A DNA stretch of 24,590 nt from contig JANWZF010000020.1 in NCBI GenBank assembly GCA_025054905.1, positions 1-24,590 of the forward strand, written 5' to 3'. A program made the translations under genes and the position numbers. Under the pieces are notes generated by a model. It did no database searches and was not told the DNA's origin. It was given only the letters and a program-made list of their open reading frames with translations. This stretch comes from Tepidimonas sp. GTDB lineage: Bacteria > Pseudomonadota > Gammaproteobacteria > Burkholderiales > Burkholderiaceae_C. Shown here in pieces: positions 7,852-14,759 of this stretch. The stretch's first letter is position 1. Every line of letters starts with the position of its first letter.

Positions 7852-8049
7852 ATGGATCACGTTTTCGAGGTGCAAGGCATGAGCTGCCGCCACTGCGTCC
7901 AGGCCATCGAGCGCGCCTTGCGTGCGCTCGACCCCCAGGCCCGCGTCGAGATCGATCTCGAAGCCGGCCGCGTCCGCGTCGAGTCGGCGCTGCCCCGCCC
8001 GACGCTGGCCGAGGCCATCCGCGCCGAAGGCTACGGCGTCGCATCCTGA
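7852..8049 (+). CDS. copZ: CopZ-like copper chaperone (single HMA domain)
   Basis: A 65-residue single ferredoxin-like heavy-metal-associated domain with the metal motif GMSCRHC near the N terminus and the usual second half ending AEGYGVAS. Such proteins carry Cu(I) in the cytoplasm and hand it to CopA or to a CueR-type regulator. The ATG at 7852 has a strong AAGAGGAG eight bases upstream. Being divergent from the copper ATPase supports copper rather than mercury or zinc. Either name, CopZ or generic heavy-metal-binding protein, would be acceptable. Confidence 0.88.
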   Translation: MDHVFEVQGMSCRHCVQAIERALRALDPQARVEIDLEAGRVRVESALPRPTLAEAIRAEGYGVAS

Positions 8050-8061
8050 CGACACTGGTCA

Positions 8062-8229
8062 TGGGGATAACCGTGGGGACAACCGGCGAACAATCGCGCG
8101 GTTGTCCACATCACCGGCGGATCGCCGCCGTTTTATCCCCATTCACCAGGGTTGGCAACGATGCCTTGCCCACACCGTCATGCTTGCAGCAAGGTGTTGT
8201 GGCGGTGCAGCTTATCGAAGTTGTCCACG
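8062..8229. other. Cluster of DnaA-box-like 9-mers in the copZ-minC gap
   Basis: The gene-free stretch 8050-8387 (338 bases) holds TTATCCCCA on the minus strand (8062-8070), TTGTCCCCA on the minus strand (8074-8082), TTGTCCACA on the plus strand (8102-8110), TTATCCCCA on the plus strand (8133-8141) and TTGTCCACG on the plus strand (8221-8229). Against TTATNCACA these have one or two mismatches. The first two form an 11/12-matching tandem 12-mer, and the first four are arranged as an inverted repeat. The look is that of dnaA/oriC-type sequence, but dnaA is not in the window and no AT-rich unwinding element is evident. The rest of the gap (8230-8350) shows only the short palindrome CCACGCGTGG (8225-8234) and no convincing gene. 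Confidence 0.45.
8077..8107. repeat. Long inverted repeat (13-bp stem) inside the DnaA-box-like cluster
   Basis: GGACAACCG (8077-8085) pairs with CGGTTGTCC (8099-8107), and inside it GCGA (8086-8089) pairs with TCGC (8094-8097), leaving loop ACAA and a single bulged G. No T tract follows, so it is not a standard terminator. It could shape the end of the copZ transcript or act as a protein-binding palindrome. Confidence 0.6.
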
Positions 8230-8355
8230 CGTGGCGACGGACTTCTACCTGCTACGACTACCGTGGAGCCTTGGCTTTGGAAGATCACGAGGAATAACTT
8301 GCCCGTCCCCCCACGCAGCGAACCTGCGACCGTGCCATCGAGGGAACAGGCACGC

Positions 8356-8364
8356 TGCTAAGAT
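8356..8364 (+). promoter_or_regulatory. Possible extended -10 element for the min operon
   Basis: TGCTAAGAT is an extended -10 (TGn plus TAAGAT). Transcription would begin near 8371, about 17 bases before the minC ATG, which has no Shine-Dalgarno sequence. No good -35 is present, as is allowed for extended -10 promoters. Confidence 0.35.
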
Positions 8365-8387
8365 GCGCGCTGTCCCCATTGGCCACC

Positions 8388-9125
8388 ATGACCCGCACCT
8401 TGTCGTCCGACGTCGCCCTTGAAATTCGGCCCACGGCTTGGCCCGTGCTGTGCGCGCGTCTGCGCGGTGGACGCATCGAGACGGTCTTGGCCGAACTGCA
8501 GCAGCGTTATGGCGCCACCGGCTTCTTCGATCAGGAGCCGTTGCTGTTGGATTTCAGCCAGTGGAGCGCACCTGAGGCCCCTACTGCGCTGGAAGTGGAC
8601 GCACTGCTGCGCGGCTTGAAGGCCGTAGGGTTGCGGCCGCTGGCCTATCAGGGGGCCAGCGCGGGATGGCAGCCACTGCTGCAGGCTCAGGGGTTGTTGC
8701 CGGCTGCGGACGGGGTTCAGGGTATCGCAGCCGAACCAGCAGCGGCGCCCCCGCCGCCGCCAAGCGGGGCAACGGCGCAGCCTGCCCGCACGCTGGTGGT
8801 GGACCGCCCTCTGCGCTCGGGCCAACAGGTCTACGCGCGCGGGGGCGATCTGGTGGTGCTGGCGATGGTCAATCCAGGTGCGGAGGTGATTGCCGACGGT
8901 CACGTGCATGTTTATGCTCCGCTGCGCGGCCGGGTGATCGCCGGAGCTCGCGGTGACGCCGCAGCCCGCATCTTTGCGCTGATCTTCGAACCCGAGCTCG
9001 TATCGATCGCCGGGGTTTACCAGACTGCTGAACGGGGTTGGCCACCTGCGGTGCAGGGGCGGGCGGCCCAGGTGCGCCTAAGGCACGAAGGCGGGCGCGA
9101 CACCCTGCTGTTCGAACCCCTTTGA
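8388..9125 (+). CDS. minC: Septum site-determining protein MinC
   Basis: A 245-residue FtsZ-polymerisation inhibitor. The N-terminal domain (about 1-105) contacts FtsZ; a Pro/Ala-rich linker (about 115-140, PPPPP) follows. The C-terminal beta-helix domain (about 145-245) has the family pattern RSGQQVYARGGDLVVL, NPGAEVIADGHVHVYAPLRG and RIFALIFEPELVSIAGVY, used for dimerisation and MinD binding. The ATG at 8388 is chosen; a TTG at 8379 would add three residues. No Shine-Dalgarno is visible before either. It is first in the order minC-minD-minE, with 36 bases to minD, as in most Gram-negative bacteria. Confidence 0.96.
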   Translation: MTRTLSSDVALEIRPTAWPVLCARLRGGRIETVLAELQQRYGATGFFDQEPLLLDFSQWSAPEAPTALEVDALLRGLKAVGLRPLAYQGASAGWQPLLQAQGLLPAADGVQGIAAEPAAAPPPPPSGATAQPARTLVVDRPLRSGQQVYARGGDLVVLAMVNPGAEVIADGHVHVYAPLRGRVIAGARGDAAARIFALIFEPELVSIAGVYQTAERGWPPAVQGRAAQVRLRHEGGRDTLLFEPL

Positions 9126-9161
9126 CATATGGATTCCTGATTGACGGAAAGCACACATTCC

Positions 9162-9974
9162 ATGGCCAAAATCGTCGTTGTGACTTCTGGCAAAGGCGGA
9201 GTGGGTAAAACCACCACCAGCGCTTCGTTTGCCGCCGGGCTGGCCCTGAAGGGCCATAAGACCGTGGTCATCGATTTCGACGTCGGTCTGCGCAATCTCG
9301 ACCTGATCATGGGGTGCGAGCGGCGCGTCGTGTACGACTTCGTCAACGTGATCCAGGGGGAGGCCAACCTGCACCAGGCGCTGATCCGCGACAAGCAGGT
9401 CGACAGCCTGTACGTGCTGGCAGCCAGCCAGACCCGCGACAAGGAGGCGCTCAAGCAGGAAGGGGTGGAGCGTGTGCTCAACGACCTGCTGGGCATGGGC
9501 TTTGAGTACATCGTTTGCGATTCGCCGGCCGGCATCGAGACCGGGGCGCTGATGGCGATGCACTACGCGGACGAAGCGTTGGTCGTGACCAATCCGGAAG
9601 TCTCGTCGGTGCGGGATTCGGACCGCATCCTGGGCATGCTGGCTTCCAAGACGCGGCGGGCGATCGAGGGACGCGAGCCGGTCAAGGAACATCTGCTGAT
9701 CACCCGCTACAACCCCAACCGCGTGCAGGAAGGCCAGATGCTGTCGCTGCAGGACATTCAGGACATCCTGCGCATTCCGCTGATTGGAGTCATCCCTGAA
9801 AGCGAAGCGGTGCTGCATGCCTCCAATCAGGGGATTCCAGCCATCCATCTGCAGGGTACCGACGTCTCGGAGGCCTACAAGGACGTCATCGACCGTTTTC
9901 TCGGCCAGGACAAGCCGCTGCGTTTTATCGAGGCCGAAAAACCCGGTTTCTTCAAGCGCCTGTTCGGGAGGTGA
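9162..9974 (+). CDS. minD: Septum site-determining ATPase MinD
   Basis: A 270-residue ParA/MinD-family ATPase, exactly the length of the E. coli protein. Seen: the deviant Walker A motif GKGGVGKTT with signature lysine K11 and K16, switch I FDVGLRNLDL, Walker B YIVCDSPAGIE, and a C-terminal amphipathic membrane-targeting helix ending FFKRLFGR. It binds the inner membrane as an ATP dimer, recruits MinC and is released by MinE, producing pole-to-pole oscillation. The ATG at 9162 (MAKIVVVT) matches the family start; an upstream in-frame TTG at 9141 is rejected. Confidence 0.98.
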   Translation: MAKIVVVTSGKGGVGKTTTSASFAAGLALKGHKTVVIDFDVGLRNLDLIMGCERRVVYDFVNVIQGEANLHQALIRDKQVDSLYVLAASQTRDKEALKQEGVERVLNDLLGMGFEYIVCDSPAGIETGALMAMHYADEALVVTNPEVSSVRDSDRILGMLASKTRRAIEGREPVKEHLLITRYNPNRVQEGQMLSLQDIQDILRIPLIGVIPESEAVLHASNQGIPAIHLQGTDVSEAYKDVIDRFLGQDKPLRFIEAEKPGFFKRLFGR

Positions 9975-9979
9975 GCACC

Positions 9980-10243
9980 GTGTCCCTGCTGTCCTTCCTG
10001 CTGGGCGAGAAAAAAAAGACCGCCGCTGTGGCCAAGGAGCGGCTGCAGATCATCCTGGCGCACGAGCGCGCCGGGCGCAATCCGGGGCAGCCCGATTACC
10101 TGCCGGCGCTGCAGCGTGACCTGGTGGCGGTGATCGGCAAGTACATCGCGATCCATCCCGACGACATCAAGGTCAACCTCGAGCGCCACGACGATCTGGA
10201 GGTGCTGGAGGTCAAGATCGAACTGCCCGAGACGCGACCGTGA
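9980..10243 (+). CDS. minE: Cell division topological specificity factor MinE
   Basis: An 87-residue protein that stimulates the MinD ATPase and keeps MinC away from midcell. The N terminus SLLSFLLGEKKKTA matches the membrane-binding and anti-MinCD segment; AKERLQIILAHER is the MinD-contact helix; the rest is the beta-sheet topological-specificity domain. The GTG at 9980 is preferred because the product then aligns with the family start and GGAGG lies about nine bases upstream. A GTG at 9971, overlapping the minD stop, would add three residues. Its stop overlaps the next gene's GTG. Confidence 0.96.
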   Translation: MSLLSFLLGEKKKTAAVAKERLQIILAHERAGRNPGQPDYLPALQRDLVAVIGKYIAIHPDDIKVNLERHDDLEVLEVKIELPETRP

Positions 10244-10524
10244 TTCCGTCTGGCTGGATCGATGCGATCGGAACCCTGGCAGCCGTGCTGACCACCGCGA
10301 GCTTCGTGCCGCAAGCCTGGCTGACATGGCGCACGCGCAACGTGGCCGGTATTTCGCTGGGCATGTACAGCGCCTTCACGCTGGGGGTGGCGCTGTGGCT
10401 TGTTTATGGCCTGCTGCTGCGGGCATGGCCCATCGTGCTGGCCAATGCCGTGACGCTGGCGCTGGCCAGCATGATCCTGGTCATGCGCCTGCGTTACGGT
10501 CGGGCCCGGGGTGACCCGCACTAG
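10240..10524 (+). CDS. SemiSWEET-type (PQ-loop/MtN3) transporter
   Basis: A 94-residue three-helix membrane protein with the SemiSWEET pattern: the first helix ends in TTASFVPQAWLTWRTRN (PQ motif), then GISLGMYSAFTLGVALWLVYG, and a third helix LANAVTLALASMILVMRL. Known members form homodimers that let sugars cross the inner membrane by facilitated diffusion. The GTG start (10240) overlaps the minE stop as GTGA, so translation is probably coupled to minE, an unexpected partner for cell-division genes. The substrate is not readable. The stop is 13 bases from the convergent sua5 stop, with no terminator visible. Confidence 0.88.
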   Translation: MIPSGWIDAIGTLAAVLTTASFVPQAWLTWRTRNVAGISLGMYSAFTLGVALWLVYGLLLRAWPIVLANAVTLALASMILVMRLRYGRARGDPH

Positions 10525-10537
10525 TCCGATGCCTGGA

Positions 10538-11560
10538 TCAAGCCGCGGCGCGCTGCAGGCGATCACGCACTCCATCCCAGGCGGCGTCCGCGGGCGGGCG
10601 CTCGACCCAGATCAGCTTCGTCTGGCCGTCGTCCAGCGCGCGCAGCGTGGCAAACAGTTCGTGCGCGGCGGCCGCGGCATCATCCGGCATGCGCTGCCAG
10701 CGCACGTGGGGGCTGACGCTGCGCAATGGGCTGCGGTGGTAGACCGCGATCCCCTCGGCGCGCGGACCCAGCAGATCCAGCGCGGTCTGCAGTTCCGCGG
10801 CTTCCATCAGCCGCAGCGGCACCCGCGGCGCATAGTGCGATGCCAGGGTGCCGGAAGCCCGCGGCGCGTGGGCATCGCGGGCAGCCACTGGCAGGCCGCA
10901 GGCGTGCTGCAGTTCGTCGCTGCCAATCATGCCCGGGCGCAGCAGCACGGGTTGCGGACGGGTGCAGTCGACGATGGTCGACTCGATGCCCACCGGGCAC
11001 GGACCGGCGTCCAGAACCAGCAGCTCGTCATCCGACAACGAGCCTAGTTCGGCCAGCACGTGTTCGGCACGGGTGGGGCTGATGCGGCCAAAGCGGTTGG
11101 CGCTGGGCGCTGCCAGGCCCTGCACCCCGGCGGCGCGACAGGCCTGCAGCAGGGCCTGCGCGACGGGATGCGCCGGACAACGCAGCCCGACCGAAGGCTG
11201 TCCGCCGGCGGCATGGTCGGCCACCCCAGGCCGCCGCGGCAGCACCAGCGTCAGTGGCCCCGGCCAAAAAGCCTGCATCAGGGCGCGGGCGTACGCCGGC
11301 ACCGACGCCGCAAAATGCTCCACCGCTGCAAGGCCGTCGGTGCTCTCTGCGGCAGCCACATGCACGATCAGCGGATGGTCGGTGGGGCGCCCTTTGGCAG
11401 CAAAGATGCGCGCCACAGCTGCCGGTTGCTCAGCATCGGCGGCCAGGCCGTAAACCGTTTCGGTGGGCATGGCCACCAGCCCACCGGTACGCAGCCGCGC
11501 CACTGCCTCGGCCAGGGCAGCCGCTGCCTCGGGGCCGGTGGCACTGCGCATCAACGCCAT
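10538..11560 (-). CDS. sua5: L-threonylcarbamoyladenylate synthase, long Sua5 form
   Basis: A 340-residue enzyme that makes threonylcarbamoyl-AMP from threonine, bicarbonate and ATP for the universal t6A37 tRNA modification. The YrdC domain (about 10-200) has MPTETVYGLAADA (from residue 31), the ligand motif KGRP (K56-P59) and APSANRFGRISPT. The C-terminal part, with IGSDELQHACG and ASGTLASHYAPRVPL, is the extra Sua5 domain absent from short TsaC/YrdC proteins. The start is ATG 11560, overlapping purK by 10 bases, or ATG 11551, which would make a TGATG with the purK stop. It is the last gene of the purE-purK-sua5 transcript. Confidence 0.93.
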   Translation of the reverse strand: MALMRSATGPEAAAALAEAVARLRTGGLVAMPTETVYGLAADAEQPAAVARIFAAKGRPTDHPLIVHVAAAESTDGLAAVEHFAASVPAYARALMQAFWPGPLTLVLPRRPGVADHAAGGQPSVGLRCPAHPVAQALLQACRAAGVQGLAAPSANRFGRISPTRAEHVLAELGSLSDDELLVLDAGPCPVGIESTIVDCTRPQPVLLRPGMIGSDELQHACGLPVAARDAHAPRASGTLASHYAPRVPLRLMEAAELQTALDLLGPRAEGIAVYHRSPLRSVSPHVRWQRMPDDAAAAAHELFATLRALDDGQTKLIWVERPPADAAWDGVRDRLQRAAA

Positions 11561-12762
11561 GGTGCCATCCCAAGCCGCTGCGCTGCCGTCAACGCGATGC
11601 GGCACGCGGTGGCGCCGTCGGCGGCCGTGACGGTCAGGTGGCCCATCTTGCGCCCCGGGCGCGCCTGGGCTTTGCCGTACAGGTGCAGGTGCACGCCCGG
11701 CAAAGCCAGCACGCTGGCCCAGTCGGGTGTCACCGCCTGACCGTCGCGCCACCACAGATCCCCCAGCAGGTTGAGCATCACCGCCGCGCTGTGGGCGCGC
11801 GGTGCCACCAGCGGCAGCCCCGCCAAGGTGCGCACCTGCAGCTCGAACTGCGAGACGTCACACGCATCGATCGAGTAGTGGCCGCTGTTGTGGGGCCGTG
11901 GAGCCATTTCGTTGACCACCAGCTGCCCGTCGCGGGTGCCGTCTTCGACGACAAAAAACTCCACGCACAGCACGCCGACGTAGCCGAGATCCTCGGCAAT
12001 GGCCTGTGTGGCGGCTTCGGCCTGCCGCTGCAGCGCCTCGGGGATTACACCGGGCAGCACTTCGGTGACCGCCAGAATGCCCGCGCGGTGCACGTTGCGT
12101 TGCACGGGCAGCGTCACCATCGTGCCGTTGGCGCTGCGGGCCACGATCACCGACAGTTCGTCGCGCAGCGCCAGCCGCCGCTCCAGCACGCAGGGCACGC
12201 TTCCCAATTGCTGCCAGGCCGCGCGCAGGTCATCGTGATGGTCGACCCGAATCTGCCCTTTGCCGTCGTATCCGAGGCGGGCGGTTTTCAGGATACCGGG
12301 CAGCAGTGCTGCTGGCACGTGCGCCAGGTCGGTTTCGTTTTCCACCACGGCATGGGGGGCGGGCACGACCCCGGTTCGGCGCGCACTGGCGGCGAAATGG
12401 GCCTTTTCGCGGCGTCGGTCCTGGGCCACCGCCACCGCCGCAGCGGCCGGTGCCACCACGCGCTGGGCCGCCAGCGTGGCCAGCACCTGCGCCGGGACGT
12501 TTTCGAATTCGGTGGTCACCGCCTCACAGCGCTGCATCAGCTGGGCCAGACCCTGCTCGTCGTCGTACGCGGTGGCGATGTGCACGTCGGCCACCCGGCC
12601 CGCCGGGCTGGCCGGGTCCGGATCCAGCACCGCAGCCTGGAAGCCCATGGCCTGGGCTGCATGCACGAACATGCGGCCGAGCTGGCCTCCCCCCAGCACC
12701 CCGAGTGTGACGGGCCGGCTGGCCTGGGCCTGGGGCCCCGGCAGCAGCGCACCCACGTTCAT
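11551..12762 (-). CDS. purK: N5-carboxyaminoimidazole ribonucleotide synthase
   Basis: A 403-residue ATP-grasp enzyme of purine synthesis that converts AIR plus bicarbonate and ATP to N5-CAIR. Seen: the N-terminal motif LGVLGGGQLGRM, the ATP-grasp segment KTARLGYDGKGQ, the metal/ATP site VNEMAPRPHNSGHYSIDAC, and the C-terminal segment HLYGKAQARPGRKMGHLTV. A 15-residue N-terminal extension precedes the usual start. The ATG overlaps the purE stop as ATGA, indicating translational coupling with purE, whose product uses N5-CAIR. Confidence 0.97.
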   Translation of the reverse strand: MNVGALLPGPQAQASRPVTLGVLGGGQLGRMFVHAAQAMGFQAAVLDPDPASPAGRVADVHIATAYDDEQGLAQLMQRCEAVTTEFENVPAQVLATLAAQRVVAPAAAAVAVAQDRRREKAHFAASARRTGVVPAPHAVVENETDLAHVPAALLPGILKTARLGYDGKGQIRVDHHDDLRAAWQQLGSVPCVLERRLALRDELSVIVARSANGTMVTLPVQRNVHRAGILAVTEVLPGVIPEALQRQAEAATQAIAEDLGYVGVLCVEFFVVEDGTRDGQLVVNEMAPRPHNSGHYSIDACDVSQFELQVRTLAGLPLVAPRAHSAAVMLNLLGDLWWRDGQAVTPDWASVLALPGVHLHLYGKAQARPGRKMGHLTVTAADGATACRIALTAAQRLGMAPWR

Positions 12763-13265
12763 GCCGACGCTCCACAGGGCAACGTCATGGCGCGTGCCTG
12801 CGCAGTCTGTTCGGCGCGGAACGCGTGCAGACGCTGGCGCAGCGCCGCATCGGTCTGGGCCAGCAGTGCCACCGCAAACAACGCCGCGTTGGCCGCGCCT
12901 GCTGAGCCGATCGCGAACGTGGCCACGGGCACCCCCTTGGGCATCTGCACGATCGAATGCAGCGAATCGACCCCGTGCAGGTGGCGGCTGGGGACCGGCA
13001 CTCCGAGCACCGGCACGATCGTCTTGGCCGCCAGCATGCCCGGCAGGTGAGCCGCGCCGCCGGCACCGGCGATGATCGCCCGCAGCCCACGCGCTTCGGC
13101 GGCTTCAGCGTAGGCGAACATGTCGTCGGGCATGCGATGGGCCGAGACCACGCGTGCCTCATGCGCGACGCCGAACTGTTGGAAAATGGCGACCGCGTGC
13201 TGCATGGTGTCCCAGTCGCTGCTGGACCCCATCACGACACCGACCTGGACGTTGCTGCTGGACAT
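12759..13265 (-). CDS. purE: N5-carboxyaminoimidazole ribonucleotide mutase
   Basis: A 168-residue class I PurE (E. coli 169) that moves the carboxyl group of N5-CAIR to give CAIR. Seen: VGVVMGSSSDWDTM, the catalytic histidine region VSAHRMPDDM, AGAGGAAHLPGMLAA and SIVQMPKGVPVATFAIG. The presence of PurK confirms the class I, two-step route. The ATG at 13265 gives the family's normal length; upstream in-frame starts would add residues unlike the family. TAGAAT at 13291-13296 (minus strand) is a possible -10. Confidence 0.97.
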   Translation of the reverse strand: MSSSNVQVGVVMGSSSDWDTMQHAVAIFQQFGVAHEARVVSAHRMPDDMFAYAEAAEARGLRAIIAGAGGAAHLPGMLAAKTIVPVLGVPVPSRHLHGVDSLHSIVQMPKGVPVATFAIGSAGAANAALFAVALLAQTDAALRQRLHAFRAEQTAQARAMTLPCGASA

Positions 13266-13316
13266 GGCGACCCCGGGCAAAGATCCCATCATTCTAGAGA
13301 ATCGGACGCTGCCACG
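13266..13316. promoter_or_regulatory. Short divergent promoter region between purE and the cnoX-like gene
   Basis: These 51 bases must serve both directions. They hold the inverted repeat ATTCT-AG-AGAAT (13291-13302); its left arm on the minus strand reads TAGAAT, a plausible -10 for purE about 20 bases before the ATG. No PurR-type operator (ACGCAAACGTTTGCGT) was seen. Confidence 0.35.
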
Positions 13317-14270
13317 ATGATCGACGTCACCCTCGCCAATTTCCAGACCGAAGTGCTGGAAGCCTCGCTTGCCACCCCGGTGCTGGTGGATTTCTGGGCA
13401 CCGTGGTGCGGCCCCTGCAAGGTGCTTGGCCCGATCCTCGAAAAGGTCGAGCAGGCCTATGCGGGCCGCTTCAAGCTGGTCAAGGTCAACACCGAGGACG
13501 AGCAGCAGCTGGCGGCCTATTTCCAGATTCGCAGCATTCCGACCTGCATCCTGTTCGTTGGCGGGCAGCCGGTGGACGGGTTCATGGGCGCGCTGCCCGA
13601 GGGTCAGATCAAGGCTTTCCTGGACCGGCACCTGCCCTCGCCGCAAGAGCTGCAAGCCCGTGCCGAAATGGATGAGGCGCTGCAGGCCGCCGCCATGGGT
13701 GACACCGAGGCAGCGGTGCAGCGGCTGCGCGATGCGCTGGCGCGCGATCCGGACAACGACGATGCGCGCGATGACCTGGTGCGGCTGCTGATTGAACAAG
13801 GGCGGCTGGAAGAGGCCTCGGCCGCGCTGGCGCCAGCGCTGGGCAAGCTGCCGTTGCCCCTGCGCTTCGAGGCGCTGCGGCACTGGATCGACGCGCTGGA
13901 ATTTGCACGCCACGATCCGCGCGGCCAATGGCCGCTGCAGCGCTTTGACGAGCTGATCGCGGCCAACCGGCGCGACTTCGAGACCCGGCTGGCCAAGGCA
14001 CGCGTGCTGATCGCGCGCGGGGAGTGGACCGCCGCGATGGACGAATTGGCCGAAATCATCATGCGCGACAAAAAGTGGGGCGACGAAGTGCCGCGCAAGA
14101 CGTACGTGGCCCTGCTGGAGCTGTTGACCCCACCCAAGCGGGAAACCGCCGTCACCGCGCCGGCTTCGTCCGCTGGGCTGGAGATTGCCGGCCACGCCGC
14201 CAGCACGGCTGACCCGCAAGCCGAACTCGTTTCGCGCTACCGCCGCAAGCTCAGCATGGCGCTGAACTGA
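13317..14270 (+). CDS. cnoX: Thioredoxin-TPR chaperedoxin, CnoX/YbbN family
   Basis: A 317-residue cytoplasmic protein. Residues 1-108 are a thioredoxin domain with an intact WCGPC site (C31, C34) and cis-proline SIPT (P75). Residues about 115-270 are helical TPR-like repeats (for example AAAMGDTEAAVQRLRDALAR and LLIEQGRLEEASAAL), and a disordered Ala/Ser/Thr tail ends in SRYRRKLSMALN. Known: E. coli CnoX, whose site is SxxC, holds unfolded clients under oxidative stress and passes them to GroEL. The WCGPC version can also reduce disulfides. The ATG at 13317 gives a normal N terminus. It shares a TGATG junction with the ferredoxin gene, suggesting coupled translation. Confidence 0.92.
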   Translation: MIDVTLANFQTEVLEASLATPVLVDFWAPWCGPCKVLGPILEKVEQAYAGRFKLVKVNTEDEQQLAAYFQIRSIPTCILFVGGQPVDGFMGALPEGQIKAFLDRHLPSPQELQARAEMDEALQAAAMGDTEAAVQRLRDALARDPDNDDARDDLVRLLIEQGRLEEASAALAPALGKLPLPLRFEALRHWIDALEFARHDPRGQWPLQRFDELIAANRRDFETRLAKARVLIARGEWTAAMDELAEIIMRDKKWGDEVPRKTYVALLELLTPPKRETAVTAPASSAGLEIAGHAASTADPQAELVSRYRRKLSMALN

Positions 14271-14614
14271 TGGACACGATCACGGTGCGTTTCATCCAGC
14301 CCGGACCGATGGGCCCGCGGCTGGACCTGGAGGTGCAGGCTGTGGCCGATGGCCGCAGCCTGATGAAGGTGGCGGTGGACGCAGGCCTCGATGCCATCGC
14401 TGCCGACTGCGGCGGGGTGATGACCTGCGCCACCTGCCACGTGATCGTGCCGCCGTCGTGGCTGCCGCGGCTTGACCCGATGTCGGCCGATGAAGACACG
14501 ATGCTCGACTACACCGCGGTGCCGCGTCAGCCCGGCAGCCGTTTGAGCTGCCAGATCCGGTTGCGCCCAGAGCTGGACGGGCTGCAGGTGGAGCTGCCCC
14601 AGCGGCAGTATTGA
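14270..14614 (+). CDS. Adrenodoxin-type [2Fe-2S] ferredoxin
   Basis: A 114-residue electron carrier. The cluster ligands are C47, C53 and C56 (DCGGVMTCATCH) with C94 (RLSCQ), the CX5CX2C...C spacing of vertebrate-type/ISC and P450-associated ferredoxins. The DEDTMLDY segment is the acidic partner-docking helix typical of the group. Its ATG overlaps the cnoX-like stop as TGATG. It is probably not the ISC ferredoxin, since no hscBA or iscX neighbours are present; the partner reductase or oxygenase is not in the window. It is the last gene before the promoter of the stress operon. Confidence 0.9.
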   Translation: MDTITVRFIQPGPMGPRLDLEVQAVADGRSLMKVAVDAGLDAIAADCGGVMTCATCHVIVPPSWLPRLDPMSADEDTMLDYTAVPRQPGSRLSCQIRLRPELDGLQVELPQRQY

Positions 14615-14636
14615 ACAACGCCCCCGGTGTGGCGGC

Positions 14637-14693
14637 TTGACACTTTTTTACATCGACGCCACATCAGCGTGACATGCTGCGCCGATGCTGCGT
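14637..14693 (+). promoter_or_regulatory. Promoter with 11-bp phased direct repeats upstream of the spy-like/RR/HK operon
   Basis: A perfect -35 hexamer TTGACA (14637-14642) is followed by a poor -10 region. Starting at 14650, four 11-base units follow each other: ACATC, ACATC, ACATG and CGATG begin at 14650, 14661, 14672 and 14683. Direct repeats at one helical turn are the usual binding pattern of OmpR/PhoB-type winged-helix regulators. The operon encodes such a regulator, so autoregulation is plausible. Confidence 0.5.
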
Positions 14694-14759
14694 TGCGTGG
14701 GCCGGGGCGCCGGCGCAGGTGCCACCGAATGGGTCCACGATCGAGCAAGGAGTGTCACG

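Noticed and set aside
8061..8297. Small open frames in the copZ-minC gap (up to about 78 codons)
   Set aside because: No Shine-Dalgarno, no recognisable domain, and they run through the hairpin and DnaA-like motifs; better explained as non-coding.
8050..8387. A complete chromosomal origin of replication
   Set aside because: No dnaA, dnaN, rpmH or rnpA nearby, and no AT-rich unwinding region beside the boxes. Kept only as a DnaA-box-like cluster.
9141..9161. TTG start giving MinD a seven-residue extension
   Set aside because: MinD proteins begin MAKIVVVT; ATG 9162 gives exactly 270 residues.
13266..13289. An N-terminally extended PurE starting near 13289 or further upstream
   Set aside because: ATG 13265 gives 168 residues, the family length. 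Extra residues would come from the promoter region and reach into the divergent gene.
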